Below, piece by piece: positions 1 through 8,627 of a DNA stretch of 42,439 nucleotides. The DNA lies in NCBI RefSeq assembly GCF_014652315.1, contig NZ_BMYO01000013.1:807-43245 (forward strand), given 5' to 3'. The notes under the pieces are model-generated. The model saw only the letters and a list, made by a program, of their open reading frames with translations, searched no databases and was not told where the DNA came from. This DNA is from Jeongeupia chitinilytica. GTDB taxonomy: Bacteria; Pseudomonadota; Gammaproteobacteria; Burkholderiales; Chitinibacteraceae. The first letter of the stretch is position 1; every line of letters starts with the position of its first letter. The position numbers and the translations under genes are program-made.

Positions 1-1
1 C

Positions 2-958
2 ACGTTCTTCAACGCTGCGGCCGAGAAGCTCTGGAACTTGAAGCGTGACGAGGTCATCGGCAGGAACGTCAAGATGCTGGTACCGCAGGGCATCCAGGGG
101 GAGCACGACCGCTTGGTGAACACGAACCGGGCAACCGGACGCGACCATATCGTCGGCACCAGCCGGGAGGTCTGCATCGAGCGACAGGATGGTTCAACGG
201 TCTGGGGCAGCCTGTCGCTGTCGCGGATCAAGCTGGGTGACCGGATCAGCTACACCGCCTTCGTCAAGGACATCACCCGCGAGCGCGAAGCACGTGAAAT
301 GATGAATCAGTCACTCGAGCAGGCGCTCGACGCCGTCGTGACGATCGACGAACACAACAACGTCACCTCGTTCAACGCTGCAGCCGAAAAACTCTGGGGT
401 TACGGCCGGGCCGAGGTCATCGGCCAGAACGTCAAGAAGCTCGTCCCGGCGGCCATCCAGGATCGGCATGACAGCCTGGTCAATGCAAACCGCACGACGG
501 GACAGGACAAAATTGTCGGTACCAGTCGCGAAGTCGAGATCGAGCGCAAGGACGGCAGCAAGGTCTGGGGGCAGCTCTCGCTTTCCAAGGTCCGTCTGGA
601 AGGTAGGATCGCCTATACAGCCTTCGTCAAGGACGTGAACGGCATCCACCAGGCCCGCACCACAACCGACACCGCCATGGCCGCCCTGCTCGCTTCCAGC
701 GAGCAGATCGGTGCCATCGTCACCGTCATTGATGGCATTGCCTCGCAAACCAACCTGCTCTCGCTCAATGCTGCAATCGAAGCGGCGCGTGCTGGTGAGG
801 CCGGCCGGGGCTTCGCAGTCGTTGCCGACGAAGTACGGAACCTGGCAACCCGCTCTGCCGAATCCGCGCACGAAATCGGCAGCCTGGTGGATCAAACCAA
901 ATCACGTATCAGCGAGCTGGCCAGTTCGTTGGAACGACTGGGCACCGGGGCTAAGTAG
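2..958 (+). CDS. PAS-PAS methyl-accepting chemotaxis protein, 5' truncated by window
   Basis: Soluble chemoreceptor fragment; the frame is open from base 2, so the true start lies left of the window. It shows the end of one PAS domain and a complete second PAS domain; the two are close copies (both carry EVIGxNVKxLVP, then VGTSREV and YTAFVKD). A short MCP signalling hairpin of about 90 residues follows, with the conserved tip (NLLSLNAAIEAARAGEAGRG, then FAVVADEVRNLA). No membrane segment is visible, so it probably senses a cytoplasmic or redox signal and passes it to CheA/CheW. The hairpin is much shorter than in classical receptors and ends soon after the tip. The BdlA/Aer2-like comparison is by architecture only; the ligand is unknown. 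Confidence 0.88.
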   Translation, partial: TFFNAAAEKLWNLKRDEVIGRNVKMLVPQGIQGEHDRLVNTNRATGRDHIVGTSREVCIERQDGSTVWGSLSLSRIKLGDRISYTAFVKDITREREAREMMNQSLEQALDAVVTIDEHNNVTSFNAAAEKLWGYGRAEVIGQNVKKLVPAAIQDRHDSLVNANRTTGQDKIVGTSREVEIERKDGSKVWGQLSLSKVRLEGRIAYTAFVKDVNGIHQARTTTDTAMAALLASSEQIGAIVTVIDGIASQTNLLSLNAAIEAARAGEAGRGFAVVADEVRNLATRSAESAHEIGSLVDQTKSRISELASSLERLGTGAK

Positions 959-1564
959 GCGCGCGCAGATTCGGGACGGCGGTGCTTCAACTCTGCAGCT
1001 TGAGCGAACACACTCAGGTGACCCGATTTTCTGCAGCACTGAAGTGTGGCCCCAAACTTCTCTCGACTGTTGCTCCAGCGGTTCTCCCGGCAGCGAAGCA
1101 AGCCGTCCTCTCGACGCTGGCTGGCTACCAGAATCTGTCAGTTTCGAAAGTCGAGAAGGTCATCGGCATCGTTCAAGGCGAGCGCCACTACTAGGTCATC
1201 GTCAAATACACGATTGACATCACTCCGACACCCGTTCAGCCGACGCCTCACTCCAGTAGCGGGCTGCGCGGCTGAAAGAGCCACCAACATCCTCAACCCC
1301 GCAAAAGCGGGTGCAGTCTGATTGCCCCTAGGAATGGGCGCTATTTTTGACTCAAGGATTAAATCGACCTCCCTGAACGGCGAAATCGCTTTCCTTCAAA
1401 TTTTTCAAACATTGGTACGGTTTAGCGCTTCTAAAACTGGACAAATCCAAGAGGGCATCAATCCGACAAAATATCTCAACAAGCAAGGTATAAAGATAGA
1501 GATAGCATTGATTTATTTGTTTAAACTGACACATGGACAAGCTTTGCACAAAGGAGATGAACCC
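959..1564. other. Intergenic region, no convincing gene
   Basis: About 600 bases between the chemoreceptor and the FadL-like gene. Bases 959-1320 carry only short overlapping frames without a ribosome binding site or recognisable motif; a 70-codon frame at 982-1194 is interrupted by TAG and continues in frame for about 26 codons, which could be a decayed gene but is not recognisable. A small CCCGC-AAAA-GCGGG hairpin lies near 1302-1315, without a T-run. Bases 1340-1560 are markedly AT-richer and probably contain the promoter of the following gene, but no clear -35/-10 pair stands out. Confidence 0.4.
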
Positions 1565-2854
1565 GTGCGCCACACCCAAGAGCGAGAGTTACTACGTCAC
1601 AAACTGACTGATAGTGGCTTGTTGCAAAGGTCTAAGCAGATGACTTGCACACTCTTTGTATTGGCGACCGGGCTCGGCTTGAGTGCTCCCTCCGTATCCG
1701 CTGCCGGCCTCCTGTTCTATGAAACCGGCGGACCTGAAATCGGTCTGGCCGGTGCCGGCCAAGCGGCCCGCGCACAGGATGCCACGACCATTCTCGGCAA
1801 CCCTGCGGGCATGACGCATCTGGCCGGCGACCAGATCAGCGTCGGCACACAGCTGCTGCTTGGCAACAGCGAGTACTCGATGTCCGACGACGCACTGCTC
1901 GATGGCAACAACCCGGGTAATGTGCTTTCGCCATTGCCGTCGGCCAGCGTGTTCTACAGCCACTCTATCGACGACCGGCTCAAGGTCGGTATCGGCGCCT
2001 ACGGCAATTTCGGCCTCGCCGCGCATTACGGCGACTGGGCGGGCTCAGGCTTCGTCAAGGACGCCGGGATCATCGCGTTCAATGTCCAGCCGACGGTGGC
2101 GTACCGCGTCAACGAACAATGGTCGGTGGGCGCCGGCATGGGCATCAGTTACGGCTACTTTGCACTGAACCGTGATGCAGCCGGTGGCGAGCAGAAGGAA
2201 AAGGACTACGACTGGGCGGCGAACGCGCATCTGGGCATGCTGTACGACCTCGACGCACGTACGCGCTTCGGCCTTACCTATACAAGCGAGACCAGGTACG
2301 ACTTTGCCATCGACCCGCAGTTGTCGTTCAACCACTCGATCGGCTCGGCGAACATCAACCGGTCATGGTCCTTGCCGTTGGCCGCGATGGTGAACTCGCC
2401 GCAACAGGTCATGTTCAGCGGCTATCACGAGCTGAACGACCAGTGGGCGGTGATGGGCAACCTCGGCTGGCAGGACTGGTCGCGTTTCGGCGACAGCACC
2501 ATCGAAGCCGCGGGCAACGAGGTCAGCAGCGGCAACAAGCTGCAGGACACCTGGCACGCGGCCGTGGGCGTCCAGTACCGGCCGAATGAAAAATGGCGTT
2601 TCGACAGCGGCATCGCATATGACTCGTCGATCTACGCCAGCCAGTCCGATACCTCGCTGACGATCCCGACCGGTGCGGAATGGCGCTTTGGCGTCGGTGC
2701 GCAATACAAGCTCGACGCCCAGTCCAGCGTCGGCGCCGCGTTCGAATACCTGCGCATGCAGGGCAGCACGGTGCAGAACCCGCTGTTCAACGGCGAATTC
2801 GATACCGGCCATCTCTACTTCCTCTCCGTCAACTACGCACACAGCTTCAACTGA
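1565..2854 (+). CDS. OmpP1/FadL-family outer-membrane transporter
   Basis: Predicted outer-membrane beta-barrel of the FadL/TodX family, which moves hydrophobic substrates such as long-chain fatty acids or aromatics across the outer membrane. The start chosen is GTG 1565, eight bases after AAGGAG; it gives 429 residues, normal for the family, whereas the open frame extends upstream without support. A hydrophobic signal sequence (about residues 26-46) ends in SVSAA, and the mature protein begins AGLLFYETGGPEIG with the family hallmark DATTILGNPAGM. The rest alternates short polar and aromatic strands and ends in YFLSVNYAHSFN, a barrel-closing strand. It stands alone between intergenic gaps. 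The long polar stretch before the signal core is odd; the internal ATG at about 1640 is an alternative start. Substrate unknown. Confidence 0.82.
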   Translation: MRHTQERELLRHKLTDSGLLQRSKQMTCTLFVLATGLGLSAPSVSAAGLLFYETGGPEIGLAGAGQAARAQDATTILGNPAGMTHLAGDQISVGTQLLLGNSEYSMSDDALLDGNNPGNVLSPLPSASVFYSHSIDDRLKVGIGAYGNFGLAAHYGDWAGSGFVKDAGIIAFNVQPTVAYRVNEQWSVGAGMGISYGYFALNRDAAGGEQKEKDYDWAANAHLGMLYDLDARTRFGLTYTSETRYDFAIDPQLSFNHSIGSANINRSWSLPLAAMVNSPQQVMFSGYHELNDQWAVMGNLGWQDWSRFGDSTIEAAGNEVSSGNKLQDTWHAAVGVQYRPNEKWRFDSGIAYDSSIYASQSDTSLTIPTGAEWRFGVGAQYKLDAQSSVGAAFEYLRMQGSTVQNPLFNGEFDTGHLYFLSVNYAHSFN

Positions 2855-3307
2855 GTCCGGCTCTGCTTCGATGCAAGCTCGCTTAACCCGAAGCACCGTC
2901 GTCATGTGTTGACGGCAATTCGGGGGCCCTTCACCAGCAATCCGCCGACCATTGCCAGTGTTCAATACCCGGCATTCGTGGATGGCTAGGTTTCTTCGCA
3001 CCACCTCGAAACAAAAGCCGAATGGTAAATACCAGTTCAAGGCATATTCCCTAGCTGATTTCCTCAAGAAAACCATCCACCAACCTTGCCTTGTTTCGCA
3101 TTCCACACACCAGCTTCATCCTCAAAAACAGCAATTTCTTATATTGTTGCTTTTTGCAACTATTTAACAGTTTCTCATGTCTGCCACATGTTAAGGTATT
3201 TCAAATTTCGTCATAACTGGCGCAATAGGCAATATCCGGAGGAGATGCCATCCACTCGTGCTGAACGCGGTCCAACCGCCCGGGCGCGACACGCAAAGGA
3301 GCCCCCT
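2855..3307. other. Intergenic region with hairpin and small palindrome
   Basis: No supported gene. A CCGTC/GACGG stem at 2896-2915 may end the upstream transcript but has no T-run. Bases 3050-3240 are AT-rich and lead into the next gene. A perfect CATGT-CTGCC-ACATG inverted repeat at 3176-3190 sits about 120 bases before that gene's start and could be an operator; there is no direct evidence that it is used. Confidence 0.35.
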
Positions 3308-3763
3308 ATGAAACGTCCCCTTTCCACCTTGATGTTCGCCCTGATAACCGCATCGATGGTCGTGCCGCAACTGGCTCAGGCGCGTAACGGTCGGGCCAAC
3401 GCGAATCGCGTGGACCACAATCATGTGCGCAGCACCAATGTCAGCCACAACCGCGACATCAATCGCAACCGCAACGTGAACCACAACATCAACGTCAACC
3501 AGAACGTTCACGTCGATGTCGATAACCATCACAACGGCTGGTACGGTGACGACGATTACCATCCGATCGCGACCGCCGCGGGCGTGACGGCTGCCGTTGG
3601 CCTGACTGCTGCCGTGATCGGCTCGATCACCCGCACCTTGCCACCCAACTGCGCGCCATATCCCTACTCGGGGATCACCTACCAGCAATGCGGCAACACC
3701 TATTACCAGCCGCAGTACTCGGGCACCAACGTCCAGTATGTGGTCGTGAACCCGCCGCACTAA
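3308..3763 (+). CDS. Small secreted Asn/His-rich protein, function unknown
   Basis: A 151-residue protein started at ATG 3308, six bases after AAAGGAG. A clear signal peptide (MKRPLSTLMFALITASMVV, cut after LAQA) is followed by a low-complexity segment of about 50 residues in which Asn, His, Val and Asp alternate (for example NRNRNVNHNINVNQNVHVDV). Then come an Ala/Val-rich hydrophobic stretch (about residues 98-112) and a C-terminal module with GITYQQCGNTYYQPQY and NVQYVVVNPPH. That C-terminal module recurs in many small exported proteobacterial proteins of unknown role. The His/Asp content could bind metal and the hydrophobic stretch could anchor it to the envelope; both are inference. Confidence 0.7.
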   Translation: MKRPLSTLMFALITASMVVPQLAQARNGRANANRVDHNHVRSTNVSHNRDINRNRNVNHNINVNQNVHVDVDNHHNGWYGDDDYHPIATAAGVTAAVGLTAAVIGSITRTLPPNCAPYPYSGITYQQCGNTYYQPQYSGTNVQYVVVNPPH

Positions 3764-3940
3764 GCACCGCCGCAGGCCAAGGCGAACCCACCGCCTCCTG
3801 CGCCATTCAATCGATTTGACGCACACCCCGCCGAGGTACGACCGGGCCGCGCAAGTGCCGGATTGCTCCCGATGTCTTTGCGCAGCCCGACCATTCCTTT
3901 TCAACTTGATTACGTCGATATGCAGTAACGCCGACAGCGT

Positions 3941-3967
3941 TTGTCATGCGACGGTGATATATATAAC
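3941..3967 (+). promoter_or_regulatory. Possible sigma-70 promoter of the AI-2E-family gene
   Basis: TTGTCA at 3941-3946 and TATAAC at 3962-3967, separated by 15 bases, lie about 32 bases before the start codon at 3999 in a locally AT-rich stretch. The spacer is shorter than ideal, so this is a weak prediction. Confidence 0.33.
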
Positions 3968-3998
3968 AAAACCGATATCCTTAAAGCTCGGAGATTCC

Positions 3999-5099
3999 AT
4001 GTTCGATCCCAAAAAGCTGGGCAAGCTGTTCTCGCGACAACTGCTTGACGTGCTGATTCAGGCGGCACTCATCATTTCCATGGTGGTGGTCTGCTACCGC
4101 ATCTTCTCGCCCTTCCTGACGCTGATGCTCTGGGCGATGATCATGGCGGTCACGCTGTATCCGCTGCACCGGAAACTCGCCCCCAAACTGGGTGAAGGCC
4201 GGGCCTCGACGGCCATCGTGATCGGCGGTTTCGCGCTGATCATCGTTCCGGTGGCGCTGCTCGCCAGCTCGCTGGCTGATTCGGTCACCGGTGTCGTGCA
4301 TGCCGTGCAGAACAACGCGCTGCACCTGCCGTTGCCGCCGGAGCGGATCGCAACCTGGCCGCTGGTGGGCGAAAAGATCTACTCGGTGTGGCACATGGCC
4401 GCGACAGACCTGCCGGGACTGATCCACTCGATGCAACCGAAGATCGGGGATCTATCGAAGTCGGCACTGGGCTTTGTGGCCGGTATCGGTGGCGATATCC
4501 TCAAGTTCGTTTTTGCGCTGATCATTGCCGGCGTGATGATGGCCTACGGCGAGGCGGGCGCGCAGAGCATGGCCGCCATCGGCCGCCGGCTGGCCGGTGC
4601 CGAACACGGCGACGGCATGGTCGTGCTGTCGACCAATACGATCCGCGCCGTTGCGCAGGGCGTGATCGGCGTGGCGCTGATCCAGGCCCTGATCATCGGC
4701 CTCGTGCTGATGGTGGCGCAGGTGCCGTTCGCCGGTGCGCTGGCCGTCGTCGTACTGATCCTGGGCATCGCGCAGCTGCCGGTGCTGCTGATCTCGCTGC
4801 CGGTGATTGCCTACATCTGGATGAGCGGCGACTACGGCACCGTGATGGCGGTGGTGTATTCGATCCTGCTGGTGATCGGCGGCATGGCCGACAACGTGCT
4901 CAAGCCGATCCTGCTGGGCCGCGGTGTCGATGCGCCGATGCCGGTCGTGCTGCTGGGTGCGCTCGGCGGCATGGTCGCTGCCAGCATTCTGGGGATGTTC
5001 GTCGGCGCGGTGCTGCTGTCGCTGGGCTACATCATCTTCATGCGCTGGGTTGCGCTGCAGGAGCCGGCCGAGGGCGAATCCGCCGAGGTGGCTGAGTGA
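3999..5099 (+). CDS. AI-2E family (PerM/DUF20) transporter
   Basis: A 366-residue inner-membrane protein started at ATG 3999 after CGGAG with five-base spacing; the frame is open further upstream but that part is not protein-like. Hydrophobic segments fit the roughly eight-helix AI-2E/PerM topology: a pair near the N terminus (QAALIISMVVVCYRIFSPFL and LMLWAMIMAVTLYPLH), a third helix, a long soluble loop with LPGLIHSMQ, and a C-terminal cluster including LKPILLGRGVDAPMPVVLLG, the conserved family region. Members export autoinducer-2, sodium/protons or other small molecules; the substrate cannot be assigned. The gene is monocistronic as far as visible, with a hairpin 10 bases after the stop. 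Confidence 0.85.
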   Translation: MFDPKKLGKLFSRQLLDVLIQAALIISMVVVCYRIFSPFLTLMLWAMIMAVTLYPLHRKLAPKLGEGRASTAIVIGGFALIIVPVALLASSLADSVTGVVHAVQNNALHLPLPPERIATWPLVGEKIYSVWHMAATDLPGLIHSMQPKIGDLSKSALGFVAGIGGDILKFVFALIIAGVMMAYGEAGAQSMAAIGRRLAGAEHGDGMVVLSTNTIRAVAQGVIGVALIQALIIGLVLMVAQVPFAGALAVVVLILGIAQLPVLLISLPVIAYIWMSGDYGTVMAVVYSILLVIGGMADNVLKPILLGRGVDAPMPVVLLGALGGMVAASILGMFVGAVLLSLGYIIFMRWVALQEPAEGESAEVAE

Positions 5100-5109
5100 C
5101 CATGAGACC

Positions 5110-5131
5110 GGGGGCCCAAAATGGCGCCCCC
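5110..5131 (+). terminator. Hairpin downstream of AI-2E-family gene
   Basis: GGGGGC pairs with GCCCCC, and CCA with TGG inside it, around a short A-rich loop, directly after the stop codon. There is no T-run on the plus strand, so it is terminator-like rather than a classical intrinsic terminator. Confidence 0.45.
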
Positions 5132-5626
5132 TCTGTAAGCTCAACAACCGCCAACCGTCCACCATTCATAAAGTGAATGAATTCGACGGAAAACCGGGCC
5201 TGCGCCGCCTCCAGTTTCTTTGACTCCTTGTGGACCAAGCCTTCGGCGACCGTGCCATCCGAATAACCAAAGTAAATAGTTGAGGTAAAACCGAAAGTGG
5301 CAGAAGGAAGCGTCAACCAAGGTTTACTTTGAAGCCGACATCCAATCATCTGGTGGAACGACTAAAACGGGAACCAACAAGGCAATCATTTCATTCAACA
5401 TGTGACGTTCAGTTTTTATAGGCGCCCCTTCATTAAAACTTCACCAGCCCAAAAAACATACACAGTAAGAGAGGAGAGCAGGAACAATCAAAACATATCT
5501 GATCAACTCTGAATATCTATGGCGTAATGGCGAAATAAACTGCAAACTAACTTGGCATGCCCTGAGTTATGAAAAAGTTTCCAACCTTCAGTGCCCCACA
5601 CTCCCTCCAATAGCAAAGGAAGCCAC
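5132..5626. other. Long AT-rich intergenic region before the alkylsulfatase
   Basis: About 500 bases with no supported gene. A minus-strand frame (5349 to 5038) runs into the 3' end of the AI-2E-family gene and has no start signal or family match I can name; it is probably spurious. The stretch from 5380 to 5600 is AT-rich and should hold the promoter of the alkylsulfatase, but I cannot fix the hexamers. Confidence 0.4.
5269..5330. repeat. Interrupted inverted repeat
   Basis: AAAGTAAA (5269-5276) plus GTTGA (5279-5283) reappear inverted as TCAAC (5313-5317) plus TTTACTTT (5323-5330). The arms enclose about 30 bases. This could be an RNA hairpin, the remnant of a small repeat unit, or chance in AT-rich DNA. 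Confidence 0.4.
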
Positions 5627-7606
5627 ATGAAACTAAAAACGATGTTGACGCAGCTGGTGTTCGCCGGCGTTGCCAGCAGTCTGCTGGCACCGGCCTTTGC
5701 CGCCAATGACCTGCGCAAGGACGCTGCGCCGGCGACCAAGGCCGCCAACGACGCGCTGCTGAAGTCACTGCCATTCTCCGACACCTCGGACTTCAAGAAC
5801 GCGCACAAGGGCTTCATCGCCGCGCTGCCGGCCGACGTCATCAAGGGCGAAGCGGGCAACCTGATCTGGGATCCCAACAAGTACGGCTTCATCAAGGAAG
5901 GCGAGAAGGCCCCGGCCACTGTCAACCCAAGCCTGTGGCGCCAGTCCCAGCTGATCGGCATGAGCGGCCTGTTCCAGGTCACCGACGGCATCTACCAGAT
6001 CCGCAACCTCGACCTGTCGAACATGACCATCATCGAGGGCAAGGAAGGCGTGACCGTGGTCGACCCGCTGGTTTCGGAAGAAACCGCCCGCATCGGCATG
6101 GAGCTGTACTTCAAGAACCGTGGCAAGAAGCCGGTCAAGGCCGTGATCTACACCCACAGCCACGTCGACCACTACGGCGGCGTGCGCGGCGTGGTCAGCG
6201 AGGCAGACGTCAAGGCCGGCAAGACCAAGGTCTACGCACCGGAAGGCTTTATGGAAGCCGCCGTGGCCGAGAACATCATGGCCGGCAACGTCATGAGCCG
6301 CCGCGCCAGCTACATGTACGGCAACGTGCTGCCACCGGACGCGAAGGGCCAGGTCGGTGCCGGTCTGGGTACGACCACTTCGGCCGGTACCGTAACGCTG
6401 ATTCCGCCGACCGACTACATCACCAAGACCGGCGAGAAAGTCGTCATCGACGGCCTGACCTACGAGTTCCTGATGGCGCCGCATTCGGAAGCGCCGGCAG
6501 AAATGATGTGGTACATCCAGGAGAAGAAGGCGATCGCCGCCGCCGAGGATGTCAGCCACACGCTGCACAACACCTACTCACTGCGTGGAGCCAAGATCCG
6601 CGAACCGCTGCCGTGGTCGAAGTACATCAACCAGATGGTGACGATGTGGGGCGACAAGGCCGAAGTGATGTTCGGTCAGCACCACTGGCCGACCTGGGGC
6701 AACAAGGACGTCAACACCCTGCTGAAGTCGCAGCGTGACCTGTACCGCTACATCAACGACCAGACGCTGCGTCTGGCCAACCAGGGCTACACCCGCGACG
6801 AAATCGCCGAGAAGTTCAAGCTGCCGGACAGCCTGGACAAGGTCTGGGCAAACCGTGGCTATTACGGTTCGATCAGCCACAACGTCAAGGCCACCTACGT
6901 GCTGTATCTGGGCTGGTTCGACGGCAACCCGGCCACGCTGAACGAGCTGCCGCCGGTCGAAGCCGGCAAGAAGTACGTTGAGTTCATGGGCGGTGCCGAT
7001 GCGGTGCTGAAGAACGCGAAGAAAGCCTACGACAAGGGCGAGTACCGCTGGGTTGCCCAGGTGGTCAAGCATGTCGTGTTCGCCGATCCGAACAACAAGG
7101 CCGCGCGCAACCTCGAAGCCGATGCACTCGAGCAGCTGGGTTACCAGGCCGAGTCGGGTCCGTGGCGCAACTTCTATCTGAGCGGTGCCAAGGAACTGCG
7201 TGAAGGCGTGAACAAGGTGGCCACGCCGAACACGGCCAGCCCGGACACCATCAAGGCGATGACGCTGGACATGTTCTTCGACTATCTGGGTGTTCGCCTG
7301 AACAGCGAAAAGGCCGGCAACGCCAGGATCGCGCTGAACTTCAACTTCACCGATACGAAGGAGAAGTACGAGCTCGAACTGGAAAACGGTGTGCTGAACA
7401 ACACCGCCAACACCCAGTCCGACAAGCCGGATGCAACGATCCAGCTGACCCGTGATGCGTTGAACAAGATCATGCTCAAGGAAATTACGCTCGAGCAGGC
7501 GATCACGGCAGGCGACGTCAAGATCGACGGTAACGGCAAGAAGCTGGGCGAGCTGATGAGCTACCTCGACAGCTTCGAGTTCTGGTTCAACATCGTCACG
7601 CCTTAA
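5627..7606 (+). CDS. Periplasmic linear alkylsulfatase (SdsA1/YjcS type, MBL fold)
   Basis: A 659-residue hydrolase, the same length as Pseudomonas SdsA1 and E. coli YjcS, that cleaves sulfate from linear primary alkyl sulfates such as dodecyl sulfate, giving alcohol plus sulfate. The start is ATG 5627 after AAAGGAAG, followed by a signal peptide cut near AFAA-ND, so it acts in the periplasm or outside. The metallo-beta-lactamase zinc motif THSHVDHYGG lies at residues 176-185, further ligand regions at AAAEDVSHTLHN and FGQHHWPTWG, then the alpha-helical dimerisation domain (YVEFMGGADAVL). An SCP2-like C-terminal domain (from about residue 535) binds the aliphatic chain. It stands alone, with a hairpin 50 bases after the stop. 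The product alcohol would feed fatty-acid oxidation, but no such gene is nearby. Confidence 0.93.
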   Translation: MKLKTMLTQLVFAGVASSLLAPAFAANDLRKDAAPATKAANDALLKSLPFSDTSDFKNAHKGFIAALPADVIKGEAGNLIWDPNKYGFIKEGEKAPATVNPSLWRQSQLIGMSGLFQVTDGIYQIRNLDLSNMTIIEGKEGVTVVDPLVSEETARIGMELYFKNRGKKPVKAVIYTHSHVDHYGGVRGVVSEADVKAGKTKVYAPEGFMEAAVAENIMAGNVMSRRASYMYGNVLPPDAKGQVGAGLGTTTSAGTVTLIPPTDYITKTGEKVVIDGLTYEFLMAPHSEAPAEMMWYIQEKKAIAAAEDVSHTLHNTYSLRGAKIREPLPWSKYINQMVTMWGDKAEVMFGQHHWPTWGNKDVNTLLKSQRDLYRYINDQTLRLANQGYTRDEIAEKFKLPDSLDKVWANRGYYGSISHNVKATYVLYLGWFDGNPATLNELPPVEAGKKYVEFMGGADAVLKNAKKAYDKGEYRWVAQVVKHVVFADPNNKAARNLEADALEQLGYQAESGPWRNFYLSGAKELREGVNKVATPNTASPDTIKAMTLDMFFDYLGVRLNSEKAGNARIALNFNFTDTKEKYELELENGVLNNTANTQSDKPDATIQLTRDALNKIMLKEITLEQAITAGDVKIDGNGKKLGELMSYLDSFEFWFNIVTP

Positions 7607-7654
7607 TCAGGCATGCGCGGCGCCCCGGCGCCACGTACTTGATGACGACGACAG

Positions 7655-7681
7655 GCAGGTGCGGCTTCATGCCGCACCTGC
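7655..7681 (+). terminator. Strong 11-bp hairpin after alkylsulfatase
   Basis: A perfect inverted repeat of 11 pairs (GCAGGTGCGGC / GCCGCACCTGC) with a TTCAT loop lies about 50 bases past the stop. It is not followed by T residues. A shorter GGCGCC-CC-GGCGCC palindrome (around 7619-7632) lies just before it. Confidence 0.5.
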
Positions 7682-7969
7682 TACCCCCTCGCTGAGGCGA
7701 AGGGACGAGCAAAGCTCGAATACATACGGATACCGGTTCGGCGCGCTTGACGCAGATGTGCAAGGGCGACGAATCCATCGGGGGCACCGGCTGCGCGAAT
7801 GACGCGCTGCCGGGGGCGCCCGCAGGCCGAAGGCCGAACCCGCGTAGCACGCGGGATTGTTGATCGTGGTTCGGGCCTTGCCCGGCCGCTTTGCGCACAG
7901 TCGCATGCTGCCGCCGGCGCATCGACTTGGAGGCCGTGTCCCGCACTGGCCGATCGCGACAGGAAGCCC
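7682..7969. other. GC-rich intergenic stretch without gene
   Basis: Nothing protein-like is seen on either strand. A CCCGCG-TAGCA-CGCGGG hairpin lies near 7839-7855 inside a GC-rich segment that looks like intergenic repeat material, but no second copy is present in the window. No AT-rich Zur-like palindrome is visible ahead of the following zinc-type cluster. Confidence 0.35.
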
Positions 7970-8488
7970 ATGACATTCACCAAGCACACACTGGCCGCGC
8001 TGCTTTGCGCGACCCTGATCTCTGGCCAGACCATGGCCTGCGGCTACGACATGCTGTTCGACAACCCGTTTACCGAGGGTTATCCCGGGGCGTTCGACAT
8101 CGCCCTGAGCACGCGTCAGGCGATCGTGGAGGGCCAGCTTCAGGCGCTGCAGCCGCTGGCCGGCACCGCCGGTCTGGCGCGCGCCAGCGGCTGGCTCAAC
8201 CAGGTGCGCACGCAGCTGGAAAGCAGCGGCATGAAGACGAAGTTCGCGGTCTATCTGGTCGACAGCCGGCTGTGGACCCGTTTCGACGGCTCGGGCGCCG
8301 GCGTGCTGATGCAGTCGCACCAGACGCCGCAACCCGGCGACTCGGTATTGCTGCTGAGCGAGGCCACGCTGTCGGCGCTGCTGTCACAGCAGATGACCTT
8401 CGCCCAAGCGCGTGATGCGAAGCTGGTGTCCTTCACCGGCAAGTCCAGCGAAACGGTCGATCTGGCGTTCAACGGCAGCCTGTTCTGA
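7970..8488 (+). CDS. Small exported protein, first gene of zinc-type ABC cluster
   Basis: A 172-residue protein of unknown function started at ATG 7970 after AGGAAG. Residues 1-22 form a signal peptide (hydrophobic LAALLCATLISG, then TMACGYD). The Cys at about position 24 is not in a good lipobox, so a soluble periplasmic protein is more likely than a lipoprotein. The remainder is a mixed helical/strand domain without recognisable catalytic residues. It precedes DUF3299, DUF2796, ATPase and permease genes in the same direction, which suggests an accessory role in the same transport process. The 139-base gap to the next gene leaves room for a second promoter. Confidence 0.7.
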   Translation: MTFTKHTLAALLCATLISGQTMACGYDMLFDNPFTEGYPGAFDIALSTRQAIVEGQLQALQPLAGTAGLARASGWLNQVRTQLESSGMKTKFAVYLVDSRLWTRFDGSGAGVLMQSHQTPQPGDSVLLLSEATLSALLSQQMTFAQARDAKLVSFTGKSSETVDLAFNGSLF

Positions 8489-8627
8489 TTCCGGCAAAAA
8501 GTAGCGCATGTGAACGCTTACGCCACTGATTGCCGTTGATGCTGCCATTCGCATTGGCGGATGGTTCGGCTCCCTCGCAGTGCGCTGGCACTGCACTGGC
8601 ACTGCGCATTCCTGGTAGGAGATGAAA

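Noticed and set aside
982..1270. Possible small gene interrupted by TAG between the chemoreceptor and the FadL-like gene
   Set aside because: No start signal, no recognisable motif and no conserved composition; not enough to call a gene or pseudogene.
5038..5349. Minus-strand 103-codon frame between the AI-2E-family and alkylsulfatase genes
   Set aside because: It overlaps the 3' end of a solid gene and a hairpin, has no ribosome binding site and no family I can name; kept only as a note in the intergenic description.
8489..8627. Zur box ahead of the zinc-type cluster
   Set aside because: Both upstream gaps (7682-7969 and 8489-8627) were read for an AT-rich TGTTATA-type palindrome and none was seen.
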